Made by a program: the position numbers and the translations under genes. Below are positions 42,931 through 50,958 of a stretch of 64,000 nucleotides of DNA, piece by piece (position 1 is the first letter of the stretch; the number at the start of each line of letters is the position of its first letter). The stretch comes from Hymenobacter chitinivorans DSM 11115. GTDB lineage: Bacteria; Bacteroidota; Bacteroidia; Cytophagales; Hymenobacteraceae. The notes beneath the pieces were generated by a model. The model was not told the origin of the DNA. It did no database searches and saw only the letters and a list, made by a program, of their open reading frames with translations. The stretch covers positions 248,001 to 312,000 of the forward strand of contig NZ_PGFA01000001.1 in assembly GCF_002797555.1 (NCBI RefSeq), read 5' to 3'.

Positions 42931-44829
42931 GTAGCGCACGGTGTTGGGCTGGGCGAAGTTGAAATCGGGGAAGTCGTAGTAGGGGCGGGCGTTTTCGAAG
43001 ACGCGGAAGCCGTTGGTCGTGGTTTGGCCCCGGGGGTAGAAGCCCAGCAGCAGCTGCACGGTGCGCACGGCAATGTACTCGTTGCGCAGGCGCAGGCCCA
43101 GGCCAAAACCGGTGTAGGGCGTGTTGCGGAAGGGCAGCTCCTGGCCGGGCTTGTTAGCCAGCCAGGCCGCATCCACGAAGGCCACGCCGGCCACGCGGAA
43201 GCCCAGGAAGGAAACGGGCGTAAAGACGGTGGTTTCGTAGTTGAGCACGAAGCGGCTGGTGCCCCGCATGTCCGAAGAAAAGCCCCGCAGGCCCCGGTTA
43301 CCGTCGATGAGCAGGCCTTGCTCGCCGGGCAGGCGGTTGAAGCCCAGGGCCGAGCGGTTCCAGAAGAAGTGTCGCCACTGCCAGTTGCCGGTGTGGTAAA
43401 GGCGGGTAAAGTACAGTACCTCGGTGCTGAGCAGGCCCTGTTGCCAGTCATGGTCGCGCTGTCGGATAAAGGAGCCAAACTCCCCGCTCAAGTACAGGTA
43501 GCCATTGCGCAGGCTGAAGCCGCCGGTGGCCGCGCGCAGGGCGTAATACGTGCGGTTGGACTTATCGTTGAAGTCGTAGCCGGCGGTTAAACTTAGGAGC
43601 GTGCCGGTCGGAATGTCCTCGGTGCGGCCGAAGCCGAACAGGTACTTGTCCTTGTAGTAGCGCCGCACGCTGTAGCCCACCGTGCCCAGCACCAAGGATG
43701 AGTTGAGGTAATCCGGGTTGGGCCGGGCCGTGTAGTTCGTGTTAATTATCCGGCCCGAGACGATGAGACGAGCGGGGTTTTCGTAGCCCAAATCATAACT
43801 GCGCAGCCGAAACGAGCGGCCCAGCCAGGCATCCTTGATGCTGTAGTCGGCCGGCAGGTACGTCGTGGGCTGGTCGGGCAGGGTCAGCGGGATGCCCTGC
43901 TGGGAGAGGCGCACCGATACGGCCCCGGCGTAGCGGGTATTGAGCGAGTAAAAGTCACGGGAAAAGCTGATGGCCTGCTCCCGGTACTGAAACTCGTTGC
44001 GGTAGCGCACCTGCCCGTTGATAAAGTTGCGGAACGGCACCACGTAGCTGCCCTCGTAGCTCCACGACTGGGGCTCGGTGCGGCCGTACTCGAAACGGTT
44101 GCGCACCTGGTGGCCCTGGCCCAGGAAGTTGATGTCGTCGGCTTCGACCACGCCCGCGCCCACGTCGCGCAGCTGGAAGTTGGCCCCGATGCTGAACACG
44201 TCCTTGGTAATAATGCGGATGTCGACGCTGTCCTGGGTGGTCGTTTCCTCGTCCACAAATACGCGGGCGTCGAGCAGCTCGGGGGTTTGGCGCAGCAGAC
44301 GCTCCGATTCGGCCAGGGCCTGGGGCGCTAGCTCTTCGCCCATCCGAAACAGCAGCAACTGCCGCACCCGGGCCCGGGAGGTCGTCACGTGAAAGCTGTT
44401 GCCGGTGCGCTCCAGAATGTTGCGCGGCTCCCGCGTGGGGTCCGACACGCTGTAGCCAAACGCGTCGAGGGCCCGGATATCAATGCGGCGCACGATTTTG
44501 TAATTGTGCTGGTCAAACTGCCGGTCGAGCAGCTCCACGTCGATGCCGACCCGGTCTTCCTGGCGCTCGGTGAAGTTAAAGATGGCCGAGGCGGCCTTGC
44601 CGGCAATGGTTTTGCGGCGGGTATAGGCCTTCAGGCCCGTGAGCACCCGCTCCTGGTCGAAGCGGCGGCGCAGGGAGTCGCGCCGGGTTTCGGGCTGGGT
44701 CCGCATCGAGTCCGTCACGACGGGCTTGGCAGGCTGCTGGGCCCGGGCGCTGCCCGCTACCAATAGCAGCGCCAGCAGCCCCAGGAGGCGGCGCAGCACG
44801 GGGGGAGCAGACCAGAGGCAATGGTTCAT
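42925..44829 (-). CDS. BamA/TamA-family outer-membrane barrel protein
   Basis: A 634-residue protein with a signal peptide (LLGLLALLLVAGSARAQQ). The N-terminal half resembles POTRA-type domains (YKIVRRIDIRALDAFGYSVS, RVRQLLLFRMGEELAPQALA, LDARVFVDEETTTQDSVDIR). The C-terminal half is a surface-antigen barrel with the conserved GLRGFSSDMRGTSRFVLNYE (R-G-F/Y) segment and ARPYYDFPDFNFAQPNTV. Relatives insert or assemble outer-membrane proteins. It is smaller than BamA and probably a TamA-like or strain-specific member. The start at 44829 begins the signal. Its TAG stop is formed by the right bracket of the array. Confidence 0.9.
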   Translation of the reverse strand: MNHCLWSAPPVLRRLLGLLALLLVAGSARAQQPAKPVVTDSMRTQPETRRDSLRRRFDQERVLTGLKAYTRRKTIAGKAASAIFNFTERQEDRVGIDVELLDRQFDQHNYKIVRRIDIRALDAFGYSVSDPTREPRNILERTGNSFHVTTSRARVRQLLLFRMGEELAPQALAESERLLRQTPELLDARVFVDEETTTQDSVDIRIITKDVFSIGANFQLRDVGAGVVEADDINFLGQGHQVRNRFEYGRTEPQSWSYEGSYVVPFRNFINGQVRYRNEFQYREQAISFSRDFYSLNTRYAGAVSVRLSQQGIPLTLPDQPTTYLPADYSIKDAWLGRSFRLRSYDLGYENPARLIVSGRIINTNYTARPNPDYLNSSLVLGTVGYSVRRYYKDKYLFGFGRTEDIPTGTLLSLTAGYDFNDKSNRTYYALRAATGGFSLRNGYLYLSGEFGSFIRQRDHDWQQGLLSTEVLYFTRLYHTGNWQWRHFFWNRSALGFNRLPGEQGLLIDGNRGLRGFSSDMRGTSRFVLNYETTVFTPVSFLGFRVAGVAFVDAAWLANKPGQELPFRNTPYTGFGLGLRLRNEYIAVRTVQLLLGFYPRGQTTTNGFRVFENARPYYDFPDFNFAQPNTVRYE

Positions 44830-45113
44830 GAAACGGCAACAACACGGTGGCTGGCGGCCCGGCCAAAGAGCCGGCGGCAAAGCCCTACTCGGCAAGTTAC
44901 GAAGCAGCAGGGGCGGTCTGCAAGAGCTGGGCCGGATAAGACGAAAAAGTCGGTGGCCCGGGTACGGCGCTCCGAACTTAGCGTGGTGCGCCGCCAGGGC
45001 CGAATTGGCAAAGAAGCGGCGGGGAGCGGAACCATTTCCTAAAAAAATTAGCTTGGTATAGTATTGCGCAGAAAAGATCAATCTGCTATTTTTAAGCCTC
45101 CAAACAGCCCCAA

Positions 45114-46379
45114 ATGAACGAGCGGATTCAGGAAAAGCTAAGTATTTTGGCAGATGCCGCGAAGTACGACGTGTCGTGCTCCAGCAGCGGCGGCAAGCGC
45201 AAAAACGAGAACAAAGGCCTGGGCAACGCCGAGGGCATGGGCATCTGCCACTCGTTTACCGAAGACGGCCGCTGCGTGTCTTTGCTCAAGATTCTGCTGA
45301 CCAACTACTGCATCTTCGACTGCGCCTACTGCGTTTCGCGCCGCTCCAACGACGTGAAGCGCGCCGCCTTCACCGTGGATGAAGTCGTGGATCTGACCAT
45401 GAACTTCTACCGCCGCAACTACATCGAAGGCCTGTTCCTGAGTTCCGGCATCTTCAAGGATTCGGACTACACGATGGAGCGGCTGGTGCGCATTATCAAA
45501 AAGCTGCGCACCGAGCACAAGTTCAACGGCTACATCCACGTCAAGACCATTCCCGGCGCCTCGCCCGAGCTCATTGCCGAAGCCGGCCTCTACGCCGACC
45601 GCCTGAGCGTGAACATCGAGTTGCCCTCGGAGCTGAGTTTGACCACCCTGGCCCCGGAGAAAAATTACCAGGAAATCCTGACCCCCATGGGCCAGATCCG
45701 GGACGGGATTACCCAGAACAAGGAGGAAAAGGCCCTCTTCAAGAAGGTGCCCAATTTCGCCGCGGCCGGCCAGAGCACCCAGCTCATCGTGGGGGCCTCG
45801 GCCGAAAACGACCACCAGATCATCAAGCTCACCGACTCGCTCTACAAAGGCTACGGCCTGAAGCGGGTGTACTACTCGGGCTACATCCCGGTAAGCGGCG
45901 ACGCCCGCCTGCCCCAAGTCACCCAGCCGCCCGTGATTCGGGAGCACCGCCTCTACCAGACCGACTGGCTCATGCGGTTCTACGGCTTCGAGGCCGACGA
46001 AATCCTGGACCCCGAGCACCCGTTTCTGGACCTCGAAATTGACCCCAAACTGGCCTGGGCCCTGCGCAACCGCCACGTGTTTCCGGTCGACATCAACTCG
46101 GCCGACTACGAGATGATTCTGCGCATTCCCGGGGTAGGAGCCCGTTCGGCCAAGCGCATCGTGGCCGCCCGCCGCTTCTCGCCACTCAGCCTCGACCACC
46201 TGCACAAGTTCGGAGTGGTGCTCAAGCGGGCCAAATACTTTATTACCTGCAAGGGCCAGGCCCTCGAAACCCGCGACTACGACGAGCAAAGCATCCGCCG
46301 CCAGATCTTATTCGGCGCGGGTTCGGTCCGCTCGGCGCTGGTCACCCAGCAGCTCGATTTGTTTGCCCAGGCCAGTTAA
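45114..46379 (+). CDS. Radical SAM protein of putative DNA modification/repair
   Basis: A 421-residue radical SAM enzyme (family TIGR03916-like). The cluster cysteines are in TNYCIFDCAYCVSRRSNDVK (CxxxCxxC), with another conserved cysteine pair in KYDVSCSSSGGKRKN and GICHSFTEDGRCVSL. The C-terminus carries a helix-hairpin-helix DNA-binding motif (MILRIPGVGARSAKRIVAAR). Members pair with a DUF4130/TIGR03915 protein that is thought to act in DNA repair or modification. That partner lies at 47610 here, separated by two genes. A weak -7 candidate TAGTATTG is at 45059-45066. Confidence 0.93.
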   Translation: MNERIQEKLSILADAAKYDVSCSSSGGKRKNENKGLGNAEGMGICHSFTEDGRCVSLLKILLTNYCIFDCAYCVSRRSNDVKRAAFTVDEVVDLTMNFYRRNYIEGLFLSSGIFKDSDYTMERLVRIIKKLRTEHKFNGYIHVKTIPGASPELIAEAGLYADRLSVNIELPSELSLTTLAPEKNYQEILTPMGQIRDGITQNKEEKALFKKVPNFAAAGQSTQLIVGASAENDHQIIKLTDSLYKGYGLKRVYYSGYIPVSGDARLPQVTQPPVIREHRLYQTDWLMRFYGFEADEILDPEHPFLDLEIDPKLAWALRNRHVFPVDINSADYEMILRIPGVGARSAKRIVAARRFSPLSLDHLHKFGVVLKRAKYFITCKGQALETRDYDEQSIRRQILFGAGSVRSALVTQQLDLFAQAS

Positions 46380-46494
46380 GGCGCCTGGGGCCGGTGTCGG
46401 AAGAAAGAAATTGTGAACAGGCTACACCAACCGCTACTACGCATTAAACCACTCTTTTTCTTCTGCCTCCACGCTTCCCTGATTAACAACCACG

Positions 46495-46677
46495 ATGATG
46501 ACTATCACCCATCGCGCCGCCGACGCGTCGGCCGCCATCCCGGAGCCTAAACCCGAAAAAGTAGCCCGTCTGGCTTGCTGCTGCAAGCTCAGCGACCTGC
46601 TACCCATTGTGCGCCAGCTGCACGAGAAAACCCGCGCCCAGCACGCCCAAACGGCCACCCGGCCCGAGGCCGCCTGA
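46495..46677 (+). CDS. Small hypothetical protein
   Basis: A possible 60-residue protein beginning ATGATG at 46495. It contains ARLACCCKLSDLLPIVRQLH with three adjacent cysteines and an amphipathic helix, then a short polar tail. It lies on the same strand between the radical SAM gene and the hydrolase, ending 22 bases before the latter. Length and composition leave doubt, because overlapping open frames exist on both strands, but the position inside a putative operon favours it slightly. Confidence 0.4.
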   Translation: MMTITHRAADASAAIPEPKPEKVARLACCCKLSDLLPIVRQLHEKTRAQHAQTATRPEAA

Positions 46678-46699
46678 GCCCAACCGCAACCCCGGCGCT

Positions 46700-47581
46700 A
46701 TGCTAGCGGTAAAGCGTAGGGTGCACTACGAGCTCGAACACCACTACGTCGACACGAACGGAATCCGCCTGCACGTGGTGCAGTGCGGCCCCGTGCACGG
46801 ACCGCTCGTGGTGCTGCTGCACGGCTTTCCCGAGTTCTGGTACGCCTGGCACCGGCAGCTGCACGCGCTGGCCGCGGCCGGCTACCGGGTGTGGGCCCCC
46901 GACCAGCGCGGTTACAACCTGAGCGAAAAGCCCCGCCGGGTGGCCGACTACCGCGTCGACGCCCTGGCCCAAGACGTGCTGGGCTTGCTCGACGCGGCCG
47001 GCGAGCAGCAGGCCTTTATTGTGGGGCACGACTGGGGCGCGGCCGTAACCTGGCATCTGGCGGCGCACTACCCGACCCGGGTGCGCAAGGCGGCGGTGCT
47101 GAACGTGCCGCACCCGAGCGTGATGGTTCGCACGTTGCGGCGCAGCGTGGAGCAGTTGCGCAAAAGCTGGTACATCTTCTTTTTTCAGCTGCCCGTGTTG
47201 CCCGAGTGGCTGGTGCGCCGCCGCAACTGGGCCTTTGGGCGGCAGGCGCTGGTGGGCAGCAGCCGGCGGGGCACGTTCAGCACCGCCGACCTGGCCGAGT
47301 ACGTGGCCGCCTGGCAGCAGCCCCGGGCTATGCGCAGCATGATCAACTGGTACCGGGCCGCCGTGCGGGCTCCGCGCCAAACTAAGTCGGCGGGGCGGGT
47401 GACGGTGCCCGTGCACATCATTTGGGGGGTGAAAGATGCTTTTTTAAAGCGGGAAATGGCCGAAAAAAGCCTGTTGCTCTGCGACCAGGCCCAACTGACC
47501 TACCTGCCGGCCAGCCATTGGGTACAGCACGAGGAGGCCGAGGCCGTAAACGCGTTGCTGCTGCGCTTTTTCGACGCCTGA
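46700..47581 (+). CDS. Alpha/beta hydrolase, epoxide-hydrolase-like
   Basis: A 293-residue hydrolase. The oxyanion motif LLHGFPEFWYAWHRQLHAL (HGFPEFWY), the nucleophile elbow VGHDWGAAVTWHLA (Asp in HDWGA), the cap region with WYIFFFQLPVLPEWLVRRRN, and YLPASHWVQHEEAEAVNALL (catalytic His) fit the soluble epoxide hydrolase/haloalkane dehalogenase-like group. An acid is expected in GVKDAFLKREMAE. It sits between the radical SAM gene and its DUF4130 partner, an unusual insertion. Confidence 0.93.
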   Translation: MLAVKRRVHYELEHHYVDTNGIRLHVVQCGPVHGPLVVLLHGFPEFWYAWHRQLHALAAAGYRVWAPDQRGYNLSEKPRRVADYRVDALAQDVLGLLDAAGEQQAFIVGHDWGAAVTWHLAAHYPTRVRKAAVLNVPHPSVMVRTLRRSVEQLRKSWYIFFFQLPVLPEWLVRRRNWAFGRQALVGSSRRGTFSTADLAEYVAAWQQPRAMRSMINWYRAAVRAPRQTKSAGRVTVPVHIIWGVKDAFLKREMAEKSLLLCDQAQLTYLPASHWVQHEEAEAVNALLLRFFDA

Positions 47582-47609
47582 AGCCGGCTGGTATCACCAA
47601 TTCGCTACT

Positions 47610-48518
47610 ATGAGCCGCTCCCTGACTCCTCTCAACCACGCTAACCAGGCCGGCAAGCCCCGCGCTGCCGTCCGCCCCACGGCTCCGCTGCTGACGGCCC
47701 CGGCGCTGGACTACGCCTACGACGGCTCCTTCGAGGGGCTGCTGACGGTGCTCTTCAGCATTTATGACCGTAAGGCCGCGCCCAACAGCATCCAGCCCGA
47801 AGGGGCGGTGCAGGGCGGACTGTTTACCCAGCCGCTGCTGGTCGAAACCCACGAGGCTTCGGCGGCGCGGGTCTGGGAGGGGCTGTTGCACCACATGCAG
47901 GAGGAGGCCCGGACGCGGCTGTTTCACGCTTTTCTGAGCGAGCAGGCCGACCGGGAGTTGCTCATTTTCCGGTACGTAGACCTGGCCATGCGCTCCAGCC
48001 AGGACATTGCCGAAAACTACACCAACGACAACGTGCGGCGCGTGGCCCACCTCTCGCAGCAGATGGGGCGCGAAAAGCACCGCATGGAGGCTTTCGTGCG
48101 TTTCGAAAAAACGTCCGATGAGCTGTTTCACGCCACCATCGAGCCCGATTTTGACGTGCTGCCCCTCATTGCGCCCCACTTTACCAAGCGCTACGCCGAC
48201 CAGCGCTGGCTGATTTACGACCAGCGCCGGCACTACGGCCTCTACTACGATTTGCACCGCACCGACATCGTGCAGTTTGAGCCCGACACGGCCGCACCGC
48301 GCCGCTCGGGGGGGGTGTCGGCCACGGTGCTTGATGAGCGGGAACCCCTGTTTAAAGTGTTGTGGCAGACGTATTTCGACCACGTCAATATTCCGGAGCG
48401 CAAGAATATCAAGCTGCACCGGCGGCACATTCCGCTGCGCTACTGGAAGTACCTGAGCGAAAAGCAGCCCCGGGAAACCCGCTTCGAGCCCATCCGCAAT
48501 AAGCGGCCCCAGCCCTAG
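47610..48518 (+). CDS. DUF4130 / TIGR03915 DNA metabolism protein
   Basis: A 302-residue protein. After a low-complexity N-terminus (residues 1-35) comes LDYAYDGSFEGLLTVLFSIY, the usual opening of this family, then RLFHAFLSEQADRELLIFRY, QQMGREKHRMEAFVRFEKTS and KRYADQRWLIYDQRRHYGLY. The C-terminal part has EPLFKVLWQTYFDHVNIPER, RKNIKLHRRHIPLRYWKYL. Its family almost always pairs with the radical SAM enzyme found here at 45114. It is proposed to act in DNA metabolism, possibly as a uracil-DNA-glycosylase-like partner. That role is not shown here. Confidence 0.9.
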   Translation: MSRSLTPLNHANQAGKPRAAVRPTAPLLTAPALDYAYDGSFEGLLTVLFSIYDRKAAPNSIQPEGAVQGGLFTQPLLVETHEASAARVWEGLLHHMQEEARTRLFHAFLSEQADRELLIFRYVDLAMRSSQDIAENYTNDNVRRVAHLSQQMGREKHRMEAFVRFEKTSDELFHATIEPDFDVLPLIAPHFTKRYADQRWLIYDQRRHYGLYYDLHRTDIVQFEPDTAAPRRSGGVSATVLDEREPLFKVLWQTYFDHVNIPERKNIKLHRRHIPLRYWKYLSEKQPRETRFEPIRNKRPQP

Positions 48519-48547
48519 CGCGCCTTGCGGCTCGGATAAAACCATTT

Positions 48548-48601
48548 TACTTTGTCCCGGCTCCGCTGCTCCACACCGGGCAGCCGAGCCGGGACAAAGT
48601 A
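48548..48601. repeat. Perfect inverted repeat before rfbD
   Basis: TACTTTGTCCCGGCTC (48548-48563) and its exact complement (48586-48601) are separated by 22 bases. Each arm begins TACTTTG, like a -7 element, so the site could be a pair of facing promoters, a large regulator site, or a transcription terminator for the upstream gene. It ends 27 bases before rfbD. Confidence 0.7.
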
Positions 48602-48628
48602 TTTTAATCCTCCTTAGCGGCGTAGTTC

Positions 48629-49495
48629 ATGGGTAGTGTATTGGTTTTTGGGGCTTCCGGGCAATTGGGGCAGTGTCTGGCGCACGTAGCGCGGGAAAGA
48701 AGCATGACCGACCTGGTTTTTCTGCCCGAGGCGCAGGCCAATATTCTCGACCCAGCCGGGCTACAGGGCCTTTTTGCGCAGTATCAGCCCTCGTACGTCA
48801 TCAACTGCGCCGCCTACACGGCCGTGGATAAAGCCGAGGACGAGGTGGACCTGGCCCGCAACGTCAACCGGGATGGGGCGGGCAACTTGAGCCGGCTCTG
48901 TGCCCAGCACAACTCGATTCTGATTCACATTTCCACCGACTTCGTGTTTGCCGGCACCGGCAACCAGCCGCTGGTGGAAACCGACGAAACGGCCCCCATC
49001 AGCGTGTATGGGCTTACCAAGCTGGAAGGCGAGCAGGCGGTAGCGGAGTTTACCAGCCGGTATTTCGTGCTGCGTACCAGCTGGCTGTATTCCGAGTACG
49101 CCGGCAACTTCGTGAAAACCATGCTCAAGCTGGGCCGGGAGCGGGACGAGCTGCGCGTCATCTGGGACCAGCTGGGCACGCCCACCTACGCCATTGACTT
49201 GGCCGGCTGCATTCTGAGCATCATTGCCAGCGGCAACCAGCAGTTTGGGACTTACCACTACAGCAACGAGGGCGTTACCTCGTGGTACGACTTTGCAACG
49301 GCCATCTTCGAGCTGAGCCGGACGACGGTAAAAACCATTCCCATTCGCACGGCAGAGTATCCCACCAAGGCTACGCGCCCGGCCTACTCGGTAATGGACA
49401 AGACCAAAGCCAAAACTCAGCTGGGAGTGGCCATTCCGCACTGGCAGGAAAGTTTGCGTGTGTGCATCAGCCGCCTAATGGCCACCGAAGCGTAG
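48629..49495 (+). CDS. rfbD: dTDP-4-dehydrorhamnose reductase
   Basis: A 288-residue extended SDR of the RmlD type, last step of dTDP-L-rhamnose synthesis. NAD(P) site VLVFGASGQLGQCLAHV, then YVINCAAYTAVDKAEDEVDL, ILIHISTDFVFAGTGNQPLV, and the catalytic YGLTKLEGEQAV (YxxxK). The substrate region contains RPAYSVMDKTKA. rfbA, rfbB and rfbC are not adjacent in the window. The inverted repeat upstream may regulate it. Confidence 0.95.
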   Translation: MGSVLVFGASGQLGQCLAHVARERSMTDLVFLPEAQANILDPAGLQGLFAQYQPSYVINCAAYTAVDKAEDEVDLARNVNRDGAGNLSRLCAQHNSILIHISTDFVFAGTGNQPLVETDETAPISVYGLTKLEGEQAVAEFTSRYFVLRTSWLYSEYAGNFVKTMLKLGRERDELRVIWDQLGTPTYAIDLAGCILSIIASGNQQFGTYHYSNEGVTSWYDFATAIFELSRTTVKTIPIRTAEYPTKATRPAYSVMDKTKAKTQLGVAIPHWQESLRVCISRLMATEA

Positions 49496-49517
49496 TTATC
49501 CACAGAAATAGGTGCAT

Positions 49518-49554
49518 AAAAGAGCCGCGCCGGGTAATCGGGAGCGGCTCTTTT
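49518..49554. terminator. Terminator between rfbD and the MFS gene
   Basis: AAAAGAGCCGC (49518-49528) pairs with GCGGCTCTTTT (49544-49554) around a 15-base loop. It can serve both convergent genes. Confidence 0.8.
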
Positions 49555-49590
49555 GCTTTTACCTGCTTGCTGCCTAAAGAGTGGTTGAGT

Positions 49591-50805
49591 TTAGGTAGGG
49601 CGGACGTTGCCGTAAAACCGGTTGACCAGCCAGGCTGCTGCCACGAAGCCCAAACCCACGCCGCACACGCCCGGCCACTGGTAGTGGTGCCAGGCTGTGC
49701 CGCCCACCAACGAGCCCACCGAGCCCCCAATGAAATACAGGGTCATGTAGATGGTGTTGAGGCGGCTGCGGGCTTCGGGAACCAGGGAAAAAATGCGCGA
49801 CTGGTTGGAAATATGAGTCGCCTGCACACCAATATCGAGCACGATAACGCCCAAAATCAGGCCCGCCAAGTGGTAGCCGCCAAAGGCCAGGACCAGGTAA
49901 GCTACCAGGGCCATCAGAATACCGATGTTGATGGCGTAGGCCGGTCCGCGCGTATCGGCCGATTTGCCCGCCAACGGGGCCGCGAGGGCGCCCAGGGCCC
50001 CAATCAGCCCGAAAAAGCCGGCCACGTCGCTCTTGTAGAAGTAGGGGCTGCCTTCCAGGAAGAACACCAGCGTGGTCCAGAACACGCTGAACGAGGCAAA
50101 CAGGAAAGCCCCAGTCAGGGCCGACTTGCGCAGCACCGGCAGCGTGCGGGTGAGCGTGGCCAAGGACTTCATCAGGCTGCCGTAAGTGCCCCCAAACTCG
50201 GGCTGGTCCTTGGGTAATTTCACAGCCAGCACCAGGGCCAGGGCCAGCATGACGCCGCTGCCGATGCCGAACACCAGCCGCCAGCCGCCGTGGGCCCCGA
50301 TGTAGCCGCTCAGCGTGCGGGAGGCCAGAATACCAATCAGCAACCCGCTCATGATTTTGCCCACGACCCGGCCCCGCTCGGCGTCGGAGGCCAGGTGGGC
50401 AGCCATGGGTACCAGCAGCTGGGGCACGGCCGAAAAGATGCCAATGAGCAGGCTGGCCCCAATCAGCAGCAGAAAGGACGGGGCCAGGGCCGCGGCGGCC
50501 ATGGCGCCGGCCGAAAACAGCAGTAACACCAGAATCAGGCGTTTGCGCTCCAGCTTGTCGCCCAGCGGCACCACGAAAAACAGGCCCAGCGTGTAGCCCA
50601 CCTGCGTGAGCGTGGCCACCAGGCTGGCCTGGCTGTCGGTGAGCCGGAACGTGCGGCCAATATCGGCCAGCAGGGGCTGGTTGTAGTAAATATTGGCCAC
50701 TACCAGGCCGCAGGCTATGGCCATGAGCCACACCAGGCCGGGCGTGAGGGCGGGAGCAGCGTGGGCCTTGGGGGCGGTAGTGGCTTGGGAAGCAGAAGAA
50801 ATCAT
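49591..50805 (-). CDS. MFS transporter
   Basis: A 404-residue carrier with about twelve membrane helices. The MFS signature between helices 2 and 3 is LGDKLERKRLILVLLLFSAG, and motif C-like glycine-rich stretches occur in helices 4-5. Length and the ANIYYNQPLLADIGRTFRLT opening match the group of multidrug or metabolite exporters in Bacteroidota. The start at 50805 (MISSASQATTAPKAHAAPAL) is preferred to a longer frame. The substrate is unknown. It is divergent from the DUF2723 gene across a GC-rich gap. Confidence 0.94.
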   Translation of the reverse strand: MISSASQATTAPKAHAAPALTPGLVWLMAIACGLVVANIYYNQPLLADIGRTFRLTDSQASLVATLTQVGYTLGLFFVVPLGDKLERKRLILVLLLFSAGAMAAAALAPSFLLLIGASLLIGIFSAVPQLLVPMAAHLASDAERGRVVGKIMSGLLIGILASRTLSGYIGAHGGWRLVFGIGSGVMLALALVLAVKLPKDQPEFGGTYGSLMKSLATLTRTLPVLRKSALTGAFLFASFSVFWTTLVFFLEGSPYFYKSDVAGFFGLIGALGALAAPLAGKSADTRGPAYAINIGILMALVAYLVLAFGGYHLAGLILGVIVLDIGVQATHISNQSRIFSLVPEARSRLNTIYMTLYFIGGSVGSLVGGTAWHHYQWPGVCGVGLGFVAAAWLVNRFYGNVRPT

Positions 50806-50958
50806 GGTCGGAAAACAGCCGGCCGCCACAAGAGCGCCGGCCGGTAGGCAGTTAAAATAATGGCGCCGGGCAACGCTTGCCCGCGGCGCGGTATCTGTCG
50901 GGGCAGGATCCGGCGCCAACTGGCCCGGACGAAACCGCGTTGTGCTAAACCCTCAGCC

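Noticed and set aside
49496-49504. TTATCCACA, a perfect DnaA box after rfbD
   Set aside because: A single box without neighbours, an AT-rich unwinding region or dnaA/dnaN genes is expected by chance and does not indicate an origin.
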